Shown: one piece after another, positions 40,361 through 48,195 of the stretch
How positions within the stretch are numbered: position 1 is the first letter of the stretch
Layout: every line of letters starts with the position of its first letter
Assembly: GCA_007121455.1 (NCBI GenBank)
Contig: SKKN01000003.1
Coordinates: 124,001-188,000 of the forward strand
DNA: 64,000 nt
DNA from: Gemmatimonadota bacterium
Lineage (GTDB): Bacteria > Gemmatimonadota > Gemmatimonadetes > Longimicrobiales > Gaopeijiaceae
Direction of reading: 5' to 3'
The notes under the pieces: model-generated
What the model saw: the letters and a program-made list of their open reading frames with translations, nothing else
Told to the model about the DNA's origin: nothing
Databases searched by the model: none
Made by a program: the position numbers and the translations under genes

Positions 40361-43303
40361 ATGTGGCGATTTATGGTACGGAACGCAGGAGGCGGTACTG
40401 GCGGTCTCGCTCGAGAGATTACGAGCGGGGTCGTGGGTCTTTTCCTCGTAGCGCTCATGGGTGTCCTCGCTACCGCTGAGGACGCACAAGCCCAGGAGCA
40501 GGGATCGATCACCGGTCAGGTGATCGCGGCTGAGACGCAGGCGCCCCTTGGGCAGGTGCAGGTCTACCTGGAAGGGACGAACTACGGAACGCTCACGAAC
40601 GCAAGCGGACGCTTCAACCTCTCCAACATCCCGGCCGGCGACTACGTGCTGCGGGCGCAGCGGGTGGGACTCGGATCTCAGGAGCGTGAGGTATCGGTGT
40701 CCGCGGGCGAGCAGATCACGGTCGATGTCGAACTGAGGCAGGAAGCGCTCGGTCTCGATGAGATCCTCGTGACCGGGACCGCCGGCGCCGCGCGCCGCCG
40801 CGAGATCGGGAACACGATCAACCAGATCAACGTGGCCGATCTCCCCGATCGTCCGCAGCAGGCCACGGACGCGCTCCAGGCAGCGGCGCCCGGCGTCGAG
40901 GTCATGAGCGCCGGAGGTGAGCTCGGGCAGGGCTCGCGGATTCAGCTTCGCGGCCAGAGCAGCCTCTCCATGACGAACCAGCCCATCATCTACATCGACG
41001 GTGTCCGGATGATGAGCCAGGGCTTTCCCACTACGGGACCGCCCGACCGGCGTGCCGGCCGGAGCGGGAACGTCACGCAGAGCCCCCTCGACCAGATCAA
41101 CCCGAACGACATCGAGCGGATCGAGATCATCAAGGGCTCCGCAGCCACCACCCTCTACGGGACGGAGGCTTCGGCGGGTGTCATCCAGATCTTCACCCGA
41201 AGCGGCTCGGCGGGAGCCCCGCTCTGGACGGTGGAGACGCAGCAGGGAACGATGTGGGCGCGCAACTTCGGCGTCGACGGCACGAATCGCTTCGAGCCCC
41301 ACGCCGAGCAGGCCTTCATGACCCCCTTCCTCCGGAGCGACCCCTTCGGGTTCGGTGACGGGGATTGGGGTACTGCCTGGACACAGCAGTACTCCGCCTC
41401 GGTGCAGGGTGGTGGCGAAGCGCTCCGCTACTTCGTCTCCGGCCAGATGCAGGACATGACGGGACAGCAGCCGTCCGACGCGCTCGAGCGGTGGCAGGTG
41501 CGGAGCAACTTCACCTTCACCCCGATCGACGGCCTCCAGTTCGACTGGAACAGCGGCTACTCGAACACCTGGCAGCAGAACACCCCGTCCGCGAACAACG
41601 CGCAGGGCCTCACCCTGAACGTCTTCCGCCAGGAGCGGAACTACTTCGGGACGGGCGACTTCGACCTGATGAACCAGATCCTCGTGCAGGAGTTCATCGA
41701 CACGATCGAGCGGTTCACCACGGGCGGAACGGTTACCTACTCGCCCACGAGCAACCTCACGAACCGGCTCACGATCGGGTATGACTACAACCAGAAGCTC
41801 CAGCGGCATCTGCGTCCCTTCGGCTTCGTGATGACGCCGCAGGGAATTCTGCACGTGAACCAGTGGGAGAACCGCCTCCTCACCTTCGACTACGTGGGGA
41901 CCTACAACTTCGAGATTTCGGATGCGGTCCGCTCCAACTTCTCCTGGGGTGGTCAGGCGGTCGGTGACGATACGCAGATGATCGAGGCCTTCGGAGAGGA
42001 CTTCCCGGGCGCGGAGAACCCGACGATCAACTCGGCCGCGATCAACATGGGCTTCGAGGAGCGGGAAAAGGTCTGGAACGCCGGCTTCTTCCTCCAGAAC
42101 GTCTTCGACATCAACGACAAGTACTTCGTCACGCTCGGCGCGCGCGTGGACGGGAACAGCGCGTTCGGTGACGACTTCGGGCTCCAGTTGTATCCGAAGG
42201 CGAGCGCCGCCTGGGTCACGTCCGACGAGGACTTCTGGAACCCGGCTTGGGGTACCTTCCGCCTCCGTGCTGCCTATGGGCAGTCGGGACGGGCTCCTGG
42301 AGCCTTCGACGCGGTCCGCACATGGGACCCGGTCGGCTACCGGGGGGCCCCCTCGTTCATCCCGCTCAACGTCGGAAACCCGGACCTCGGTCCCGAGGTC
42401 TCCGCCGAGTTCGAGACCGGATTCGAATGGACCACCGCCGGCGGGCGCTTCGACGTCGATCTGACGTACTTCCATCAGACCACCCAGGATGCGCTGCTCG
42501 ACGTTCCGCAGACGCCGTCGATGGGCTTCACGCAGGACCAGGCGCTGAACCTCGGTGAGGTTCAGAACTCCGGAGTCGAGATCGCGCTGAACAGCAGCCT
42601 CGTACAGCGTCAGGCCTGGGGCCTCGATGCGGGACTGAACTTTGGGTACAGCACGAACGAGATCACCGATCTCGGCACCGTGCAGGAGACGCCCACGCTT
42701 CGCGTCGGGCAGCCCATCCGGCCGATGATCCAGGACCGGGTCATCAACCCGGACGAGATCGCGGACCCGGAATTGGAGACGGATCACTTCTGGGGGCCGA
42801 CCCACCCGACGACGAGCATCAGCGGGCATACGACCGTACGGCTGCCGCACGGGATCCAGCTTTCCGCCCGCGGAGAGTACCGGGGTGGACACTACATGAA
42901 CGAAGAGGTGTTCGCGATCGGCCGGTCCGTTCGGTCGCCCCTCTGCTTCGAGCACTACGAGGATCCGTTCCTCGGCAGCGACCTGACGCTGAAAGCGGAT
43001 ACGCCGGCCATCTGGAGAGCGCGGTGCATGCCGGCGATCGCGGAGGGCTACACTTGGGATGCGTCCTTCTTCAAGCTCCGCAGTGTGAGCGCGACGGTCC
43101 CGGTCGACTTCGCATTCCCGCAGACGGTGAACAACGCGAGCCTCACGCTCGCCCTGAACAACTCGTACCTCTGGATGAAGGAGATGCCCTTCATGGATCC
43201 GGAGATGCTCGGAAATGACGGAATCAACACCGAGACCACTGGGTTCAGTGAGCGGATCCCGGCGCCGGTTACGCTCCGGGCGTCCCTCCGGATCACGTTC
43301 TGA
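40361..43303 (+). CDS. SusC/RagA family TonB-linked outer-membrane transporter
   Basis: 980 aa, normal for SusC. ATG at 40361 behind CCGGAGGG. Signal peptide cut near DAQAQEQ, then a carboxypeptidase-regulatory-like beta domain (about 48-125: GSITGQVIAAETQAPLGQV, GRFNLSNIPAGDYVLRAQ), a TonB-box-like LDEILVTGT, the plug (QLRGQSSLSMTNQPIIYIDG, NDIERIEIIKGSAATTLYG) and a long barrel ending in TLRASLRITF. No STN domain, so no anti-sigma coupling. It imports large ligands (glycans, peptides or other molecules) together with the SusD lipoprotein that follows after 56 nt. The ligand is unknown; no glycosidase is nearby, which argues against a polysaccharide locus. Confidence 0.95.
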   Translation: MWRFMVRNAGGGTGGLAREITSGVVGLFLVALMGVLATAEDAQAQEQGSITGQVIAAETQAPLGQVQVYLEGTNYGTLTNASGRFNLSNIPAGDYVLRAQRVGLGSQEREVSVSAGEQITVDVELRQEALGLDEILVTGTAGAARRREIGNTINQINVADLPDRPQQATDALQAAAPGVEVMSAGGELGQGSRIQLRGQSSLSMTNQPIIYIDGVRMMSQGFPTTGPPDRRAGRSGNVTQSPLDQINPNDIERIEIIKGSAATTLYGTEASAGVIQIFTRSGSAGAPLWTVETQQGTMWARNFGVDGTNRFEPHAEQAFMTPFLRSDPFGFGDGDWGTAWTQQYSASVQGGGEALRYFVSGQMQDMTGQQPSDALERWQVRSNFTFTPIDGLQFDWNSGYSNTWQQNTPSANNAQGLTLNVFRQERNYFGTGDFDLMNQILVQEFIDTIERFTTGGTVTYSPTSNLTNRLTIGYDYNQKLQRHLRPFGFVMTPQGILHVNQWENRLLTFDYVGTYNFEISDAVRSNFSWGGQAVGDDTQMIEAFGEDFPGAENPTINSAAINMGFEEREKVWNAGFFLQNVFDINDKYFVTLGARVDGNSAFGDDFGLQLYPKASAAWVTSDEDFWNPAWGTFRLRAAYGQSGRAPGAFDAVRTWDPVGYRGAPSFIPLNVGNPDLGPEVSAEFETGFEWTTAGGRFDVDLTYFHQTTQDALLDVPQTPSMGFTQDQALNLGEVQNSGVEIALNSSLVQRQAWGLDAGLNFGYSTNEITDLGTVQETPTLRVGQPIRPMIQDRVINPDEIADPELETDHFWGPTHPTTSISGHTTVRLPHGIQLSARGEYRGGHYMNEEVFAIGRSVRSPLCFEHYEDPFLGSDLTLKADTPAIWRARCMPAIAEGYTWDASFFKLRSVSATVPVDFAFPQTVNNASLTLALNNSYLWMKEMPFMDPEMLGNDGINTETTGFSERIPAPVTLRASLRITF

Positions 43304-43359
43304 GGAGCGCGCGTCTCATGAGCGGATGCCATGAAGGTCAACGAACAAACGGAGGACCC

Positions 43360-44745
43360 ATGAAGGTTAGAAATGTAGCCGATGCCAAACCCGTCGGGCG
43401 CCGCTGGCGCCTGACGGGGGCGGTCTGCGCGGCAACGGTGGGGATGATGATCACCGCAGGGTGTGAAGTCACCAACCCGGGGCCGGTGCAGGACGAGTTC
43501 CTGTTCGCCGAAAGCTCACACGCCCCGCTCGTCGCTGGGGCGGAGCGGCGCCTCGCTCAGTTGATCAAGAACCTCGCGTACGATGGCGCCCTGATGTCCC
43601 GGGAGCTTTTCCCGACCGGGCAGATCGGGGCCCACGGGCACCCGGTCACCTTCCAGGGTGGCCACCTGCCGGACAACGACACGTACATGAATGGTCGTTG
43701 GAACTTCGGCCAGCAGGCGCGGTGGATCGCGGAGAACGCGCTCGAGCGGTTCATCGAGGACGGTGCGATCCCGCCTGAGGAGCAGGCGAACAACCCGCTG
43801 ATCACCGACGCGCACATTACCGCCGCGTTCGCCACCCGAATCATGGGTGAGCACTGGTGCGATGCGGTTCTCGACGGGGGAGCACCGGAGTCCAACGAAG
43901 CGTGGTTCCAGCGTGCGGAGGAGCATTTCACCGCCGCGATCGGGATGGCGCCGGATGCGCAGCGCCGTGACGCCGCGACCGCAGGTCGCGCTCAGGTGCG
44001 GATGTGGCTCGGAGACTGGGCGGGAGCCGTGAGCGACGCGCAGCAAATCTCCACGGATTTCAACCACTCGGCGGTGATGGACGCCGACCCCGATGGTGCC
44101 CGGAATCGGATCTGGTTCTCGACCGTCGACTTGCCGTACCGGACGATCACGACCTGGAATTCGTGGCAGTATGAGTACTACAACGAGACCGGTGATCCCC
44201 GGGTGCCTTCCGTGGATCCGGGTCTCGGCTTCTCGACCGGAGCGCTTTCCGGCTTCGGGCAGGTTCCGTTCCGCCGTCAGCTCAAGTACCCCAACGGCGA
44301 CAGCGACATGCGCCTGGCGGGGGGCGTCGAGATGCGCCTGATCGAGGCCGAGGCGTTGCTGCGGGAGGGCACTTGGGAGCCGGCCATGGACCTCATCAAC
44401 GAGGTGCGCACCCGGAACGTGAGTGACATCACCGGGCAGCCGATGGAGGCGTGGTCGGCGAGCTCGCTCGAAGAGGCGTGGGAGTATCTCAAGCGGGAGC
44501 GCTTCATCGAGTTCTGGCTCGAGGGTCGCCGGATGGGTGACATGCGCCGGTGGGAGGACACCGGAGCGCCAGGAGCGATCGACTGGATGGACTTCGAGTC
44601 GATGAGCCCGATTTTCGCTCAGAACCCGCGTTCGCGGTGCTACACGATTCCGACGAACGAGCGGAATGCGAACCCGAACGTTCCCGTCGAACTTCCGACG
44701 GACATCCACTTTGCTTCTCCGGGAGACACTCCGGGGCAGGGATGA
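43360..44745 (+). CDS. SusD/RagB family outer-membrane lipoprotein
   Basis: 461 aa, start ATG behind GGAGGA. Lipobox ITAGCEVTNPGP, the typical SusD mature N-terminus. Helical TPR-like framework; the C-terminal blocks MRLIEAEALLREGTW and RERFIEFWLEGRRMGDMRRW are classic for the family, as is the late Asn-rich YTIPTNERNANPN. It closes the SusC barrel and binds the ligand at the cell surface. Gemmatimonadota SusD proteins are shorter and more diverged than those of Bacteroides, as here. A long stem-loop separates it from the second NHL gene. Confidence 0.9.
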   Translation: MKVRNVADAKPVGRRWRLTGAVCAATVGMMITAGCEVTNPGPVQDEFLFAESSHAPLVAGAERRLAQLIKNLAYDGALMSRELFPTGQIGAHGHPVTFQGGHLPDNDTYMNGRWNFGQQARWIAENALERFIEDGAIPPEEQANNPLITDAHITAAFATRIMGEHWCDAVLDGGAPESNEAWFQRAEEHFTAAIGMAPDAQRRDAATAGRAQVRMWLGDWAGAVSDAQQISTDFNHSAVMDADPDGARNRIWFSTVDLPYRTITTWNSWQYEYYNETGDPRVPSVDPGLGFSTGALSGFGQVPFRRQLKYPNGDSDMRLAGGVEMRLIEAEALLREGTWEPAMDLINEVRTRNVSDITGQPMEAWSASSLEEAWEYLKRERFIEFWLEGRRMGDMRRWEDTGAPGAIDWMDFESMSPIFAQNPRSRCYTIPTNERNANPNVPVELPTDIHFASPGDTPGQG

Positions 44746-44807
44746 GCGGAAGCCAGTAGATCGACTACCCTCACTCCGAGGTTGGGGTGGGAGGGAGCGC
44801 AGGAACC

Positions 44808-44847
44808 CGGCCCGGTCGTGAAGCGGAGTTGCTTCGCGGCCGGGCCG
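44808..44847 (+). terminator. 17-bp stem-loop after the SusD gene
   Basis: cggcccggtcgtgaagc pairs over its whole length with gcttcgcggccgggccg (two G-T wobbles), loop ggagtt. It lies 63 nt after the SusD stop and 80 nt before the next ATG. There is no T tract. It may partly stop transcription, or stabilise the SusC/SusD mRNA so that the NHL gene is expressed at a different level. Confidence 0.6.
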
Positions 44848-44926
44848 ACCCTCATCCGGGCGGCGCCGAGGCATCTCGCAGGGCGTGCCGCGGGTCGTGC
44901 CATCACAGATCAGGAGATTTCGGACG

Positions 44927-46072
44927 ATGAAGGTTCAGAATCGGTGGTACACCGCAGGCGCTGTGGTGGCGGCCGTGGCGCTTACGGCAGGATGCAACGG
45001 TGCCCCGGAGGGTGGGGAGGATGAGGCGATAGCGGCTGCTGCAGCAGGGACGGCGGAGGCGCCGTCCTTCGAGGTCGACCTCGATTGGCCTCAGCCGCTT
45101 CCGAACAACTGGCTGATGTCTTCCGTGCTCGGCCTGTACGTCGATGCCGAGGATCACGTATGGGTCTCCCATCGGCCGGAGCTGCTTCCCGAGGAGGAGC
45201 TCGGGGCCGCTCAGGATCCCCCGACCGCGGACTGCTGCGTACCGGCGCCGGTCGTGATGCGTTTCAACGGGGCCGGCGAGGTCGTGCATTCGTGGGCGCA
45301 CTACGAGGAAGCCGACCAGTGGCCGGGTGTGCTCCACGGCTTCTTCGTGGATGACGATGCCAACCTCTGGATCTCGGCTCGCGACCAGCATCAGCTCAAG
45401 AAGTTCAGCCCCGACGGCGAGGTGCTTCTCACGATCGGCATCCAGGACGAGACGGGTGGCAGCGACGACACGGAGCGACTCGGCCGCCCTTCGGATATGG
45501 TTGTGGCGCCCGGGACGAACGAGCTCTTCGTCGTGGACGGGTATGTGAACCGCCGGGTCATCGTGTTCGACGCGGAAACCGGTGCCTACCTGCGTCACTG
45601 GGGTGCCTACGGGGAGGCGGCGGACGACGACTACGAGTTCGGCCCCCGTGGTGACGGCGATCCACCTGCTCGACAGTTCTCCACCGTGCATGGCATCACC
45701 GCCGCTGACGACGGCTTCATTTATGTCGCGGATCGGAACAACAGCCGGATTCAGGTCTTCGAGCACGACGGGACCTTCGTGCAGGAGCGGGTTCTGCGGT
45801 CCGGAACCGGCGCCGCATTCGACGTGGCCCTGTCCCACGATGCGGAACAGTCCTTTCTCTACGTGGCCGACGGTGAAGAGCACCAGATCTGGGTGCTTCG
45901 TCGGAGCGACCTCGAGGTGCTCGACCGGTTCGGGAGCGAAGGCACGGAGCCCGGGCAGTTTGGCCGCCCCCACAACCTCGAAGTGGACTCCCAGGGGAAC
46001 CTCTACGTCGCCGAGGCCGCCCCCGGCGCACGCGTCCAGCGCTTCCACTTCCTCGGGCTCGTGACCCGGTAG
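44927..46072 (+). CDS. NHL-repeat beta-propeller lipoprotein, paralogue
   Basis: 381 aa. AGGAG 10 nt before the ATG. Lipobox LTAGCNG, Ala/Glu-rich linker, then the same propeller as at 38924-40057: FEVDLDWPQPLPNNW, YVDAEDHVWVSHRPE, FFVDDDANLWISAR, NRRVIVFDAETGAYLRHWGAYGE, FIYVADRNNSRIQVFEHDG, FLYVADGEEHQIWVLRRS, HNLEVDSQGNLYVAEA. The vicinal Cys pair is kept (ADCCVPAP). Identity with the first copy looks high through blades 4-6, pointing to duplication. Likely lipid-anchored partner of the SusC/SusD pair. A stem-loop follows 14 nt after the stop. Confidence 0.85.
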   Translation: MKVQNRWYTAGAVVAAVALTAGCNGAPEGGEDEAIAAAAAGTAEAPSFEVDLDWPQPLPNNWLMSSVLGLYVDAEDHVWVSHRPELLPEEELGAAQDPPTADCCVPAPVVMRFNGAGEVVHSWAHYEEADQWPGVLHGFFVDDDANLWISARDQHQLKKFSPDGEVLLTIGIQDETGGSDDTERLGRPSDMVVAPGTNELFVVDGYVNRRVIVFDAETGAYLRHWGAYGEAADDDYEFGPRGDGDPPARQFSTVHGITAADDGFIYVADRNNSRIQVFEHDGTFVQERVLRSGTGAAFDVALSHDAEQSFLYVADGEEHQIWVLRRSDLEVLDRFGSEGTEPGQFGRPHNLEVDSQGNLYVAEAAPGARVQRFHFLGLVTR

Positions 46073-46086
46073 CCGCAAAGGCACTT

Positions 46087-46116
46087 CCTGCCGGGCTGTG
46101 GTTTCAGCCCGGCAGG
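46087..46116 (+). terminator. Stem-loop after the second NHL gene
   Basis: Perfect 12-bp stem cctgccgggctg / cagcccggcagg, loop tggttt, no T tract beyond gccgtgttgcc. Position right after the stop codon of a presumed last operon gene supports a terminator role. Confidence 0.6.
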
Positions 46117-46207
46117 CCGTGTTGCCCCATCCCCGAGCACTCCCTAACATCGTCCCGTTCATGCGTGGAAGGATGAGGTCGTAGAGCCGAACAGGAGGGT
46201 CTCCCTG

Positions 46208-47767
46208 ATGGATAGCCGGACCGAAGAACGGCAGGGCGCTGCCGCCGTCGCACCGCCGGACCAGGATTCCGGGAATGCCGGAAACGGGGAGCCGAAGCAC
46301 GAGGCCTCGAAGATGCGCCCCGCCCAGTGGTTCGGTCTGATCGGCGGTGCGGTCGGGTTCATCATCCTCCTCTTCGTCCCGCCCCCTCCGGGACTCCCCA
46401 TCGAAGGCTGGCGGACCGCCTCGGTCGCGTTCCTGATGGCGGTGTGGTGGATGACGGAGGCGATCCCCATCCCTGCGACCTCGATCATCCCCCTCGTCTT
46501 CTTTCCGGCCCTCGGCGTCCTGACGATGCCGGATGCGGCGGCGCCGTACGCGAACGAGCTCATCTTCCTCTTCATGGGCGGCTTCTTCATCGCCTTCTGC
46601 ATGGAGCGTTGGCAGCTCCACCGGAGGATCGCCCTCGCGATCGTGGCGACGGTTGGCACCGGACCCCGACAGCTCGTCCTCGGGTTCATGATCGCGACAG
46701 CCTTTCTCTCGATGTGGATTTCGAACACGGCCGCGACCGCGATGATGTTTCCCATCGGACTGGCACTCGGGGTGATGTTTCGGCCGGACAATCACCAGGG
46801 GCAGTATTCCTTTGGAATTGCACTGATGCTCGGTACGGCATATGCAGCAAACATTGGTGGGTCGGCTACCCTCATCGGGACGCCCCCAAATGCCGTGATG
46901 GCTGGAGCCGCGAACGAGATGCTCGGCATCGAGGTCGGCTTCGGCCAGTGGATGCTCGTCGGCCTCCCCATGACCATCGTCATGCTTCCGCTCGCCTGGA
47001 TTCTTCTCGTGGGATTTCTCTATCCACCGGGTGAACTCTCCGGGAATGCCGAGCAGCTCCTCCAGGAGGAGCGGCGTTCCCTGGGTGGGATGAGTCAGGG
47101 GGAAAAGGCGGTTGGCGCGGTCTTCACGATGACGGCGCTCGCATGGATCTTCCGCTCCCCGAAGCCGCTGAACGGTCTTACCATACCGGGGATCGAGACG
47201 TACATGCCGTTCGTGACGGATGGGACGATCGCGATGGCCGGGGCGCTTGCGCTCTTCCTCATCCCCGTCGACCGAAAGCGAGGGATCTTTGCGCTCGACT
47301 GGGAGACTGCGCGGAGAATCCCCTGGGGCGTTCTCGTCCTCTTCGGAGGGGGCCTCTCCCTTGCCCGCGCGATGGACCAGTCGGGCCTCGCGACCTGGAT
47401 CGGTACCGGCGTGGGCGCGCTGGGCATCGTGCCGACGGTCGTGATCCTCGCCTGCGTCGCTGCGCTCTTCGTGTTCTTGACGGAGATCACCTCGAACACG
47501 GCCACTTCCACCATGGCCATGCCGATCATGGCCGGGGTGGCGATCGGCCTGGGGATCGGGCCGCTCACATTGATGGCGACGGCCGCGCTCTCCGCGGCGA
47601 TGGCGTTCATGCTCCCCGTAGCCACACCGCCGAACGCCATCGTCTTCGGATCGGGTTACCTCACCATCCCCCAGATGGTGAAGGCGGGGATCTGGATGAA
47701 TATCATAGCGATCTCGATGATCACCCTGGCGGCGAGCTTCCTCGTCCCATTGGTGCTGGCTTCATGA
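46208..47767 (+). CDS. DASS family (SLC13) sodium:carboxylate/anion symporter
   Basis: 519 aa. AGGAGG lies upstream of the ATG. An unusual 35-residue polar, charged N-terminus precedes the membrane part of 11-12 helices. The two inverted-repeat motifs are intact: MWISNTAATAMMFPI and TEITSNTATSTMAMPI (SNT sodium sites), plus GGSATLIGTPPNAVM and LPVATPPNAIVFGSGYL (substrate sites). It should take up di- or tricarboxylates, possibly sulfate, with sodium. Physically next to the NHL/SusCD group but separated by a stem-loop and 135 nt. Confidence 0.9.
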   Translation: MDSRTEERQGAAAVAPPDQDSGNAGNGEPKHEASKMRPAQWFGLIGGAVGFIILLFVPPPPGLPIEGWRTASVAFLMAVWWMTEAIPIPATSIIPLVFFPALGVLTMPDAAAPYANELIFLFMGGFFIAFCMERWQLHRRIALAIVATVGTGPRQLVLGFMIATAFLSMWISNTAATAMMFPIGLALGVMFRPDNHQGQYSFGIALMLGTAYAANIGGSATLIGTPPNAVMAGAANEMLGIEVGFGQWMLVGLPMTIVMLPLAWILLVGFLYPPGELSGNAEQLLQEERRSLGGMSQGEKAVGAVFTMTALAWIFRSPKPLNGLTIPGIETYMPFVTDGTIAMAGALALFLIPVDRKRGIFALDWETARRIPWGVLVLFGGGLSLARAMDQSGLATWIGTGVGALGIVPTVVILACVAALFVFLTEITSNTATSTMAMPIMAGVAIGLGIGPLTLMATAALSAAMAFMLPVATPPNAIVFGSGYLTIPQMVKAGIWMNIIAISMITLAASFLVPLVLAS

Positions 47768-47934
47768 CCGCCGCCGTGGGTGGCTGAGGGCGGCCGGCCG
47801 CCTACGATCAGGGCGCTGGGTCGATCCGGAGCTCCAGATCCTTGGAGGCCGTTCGGCCATCGAGGTCGAGCGCGGTCGCTGTGACGAGGTAGTGGAGGCG
47901 ACGACTCTCTCGGCAATGGCCAAAGGGGGGACCG

Positions 47935-48195
47935 GTGCACGATTTGTCCGATGAAGAGCTGAACAGCTACATACTGACGCGGTTGAAGATTCTGGGTGTG
48001 GATCTCTCGGTTCTCCCCAAGGACGACGAGGATGCGCCGGCGGACCAGAAGCGGATCATGGAGTCCGCTCGACAGTTTCTCCGGAATACACCTCCCGCGA
48101 TCATCGAGTATTTCATGGACCCGCAGGAGGTGCCTCCGGAAATGTACCCGGCAGCCCTGGAGGCCCGGATGCGGGAGGCTCCCCATGGGGATTGA
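47935..48195 (+). CDS. Small acidic helical protein coupled to an amidase
   Basis: 86 aa. GTG start preceded by AAAGGGGGGA. No signal peptide. Helical, with SDEELNSYILTRLKILG, ADQKRIMESARQFLRN and MYPAALEARM; rich in Pro and Asp/Glu, with PPAIIEYFMDPQEVPPEMYP in the middle. Its last 11 nt overlap the start of the amidase gene, so translation is coupled. Small helical partners are known for other amidase-signature enzymes (GatC with GatA, AtzG with AtzE); this could be one, but I see no sequence similarity and the amidase has a Tat signal. Confidence 0.7.
   Translation: MHDLSDEELNSYILTRLKILGVDLSVLPKDDEDAPADQKRIMESARQFLRNTPPAIIEYFMDPQEVPPEMYPAALEARMREAPHGD

Noticed and set aside
38777-42955. 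A 1392-codon open frame on the minus strand
   Set aside because: It lies opposite the NHL and SusC genes, mirrors their codons and has arginine/histidine/glutamate-rich sequence without any motif. It is a shadow of high-GC coding DNA.
47788-47801. 14-nt palindrome ggcggccggccgcc after the DASS gene
   Set aside because: Short, all G/C, with no loop or T tract; expected by chance at this base composition.
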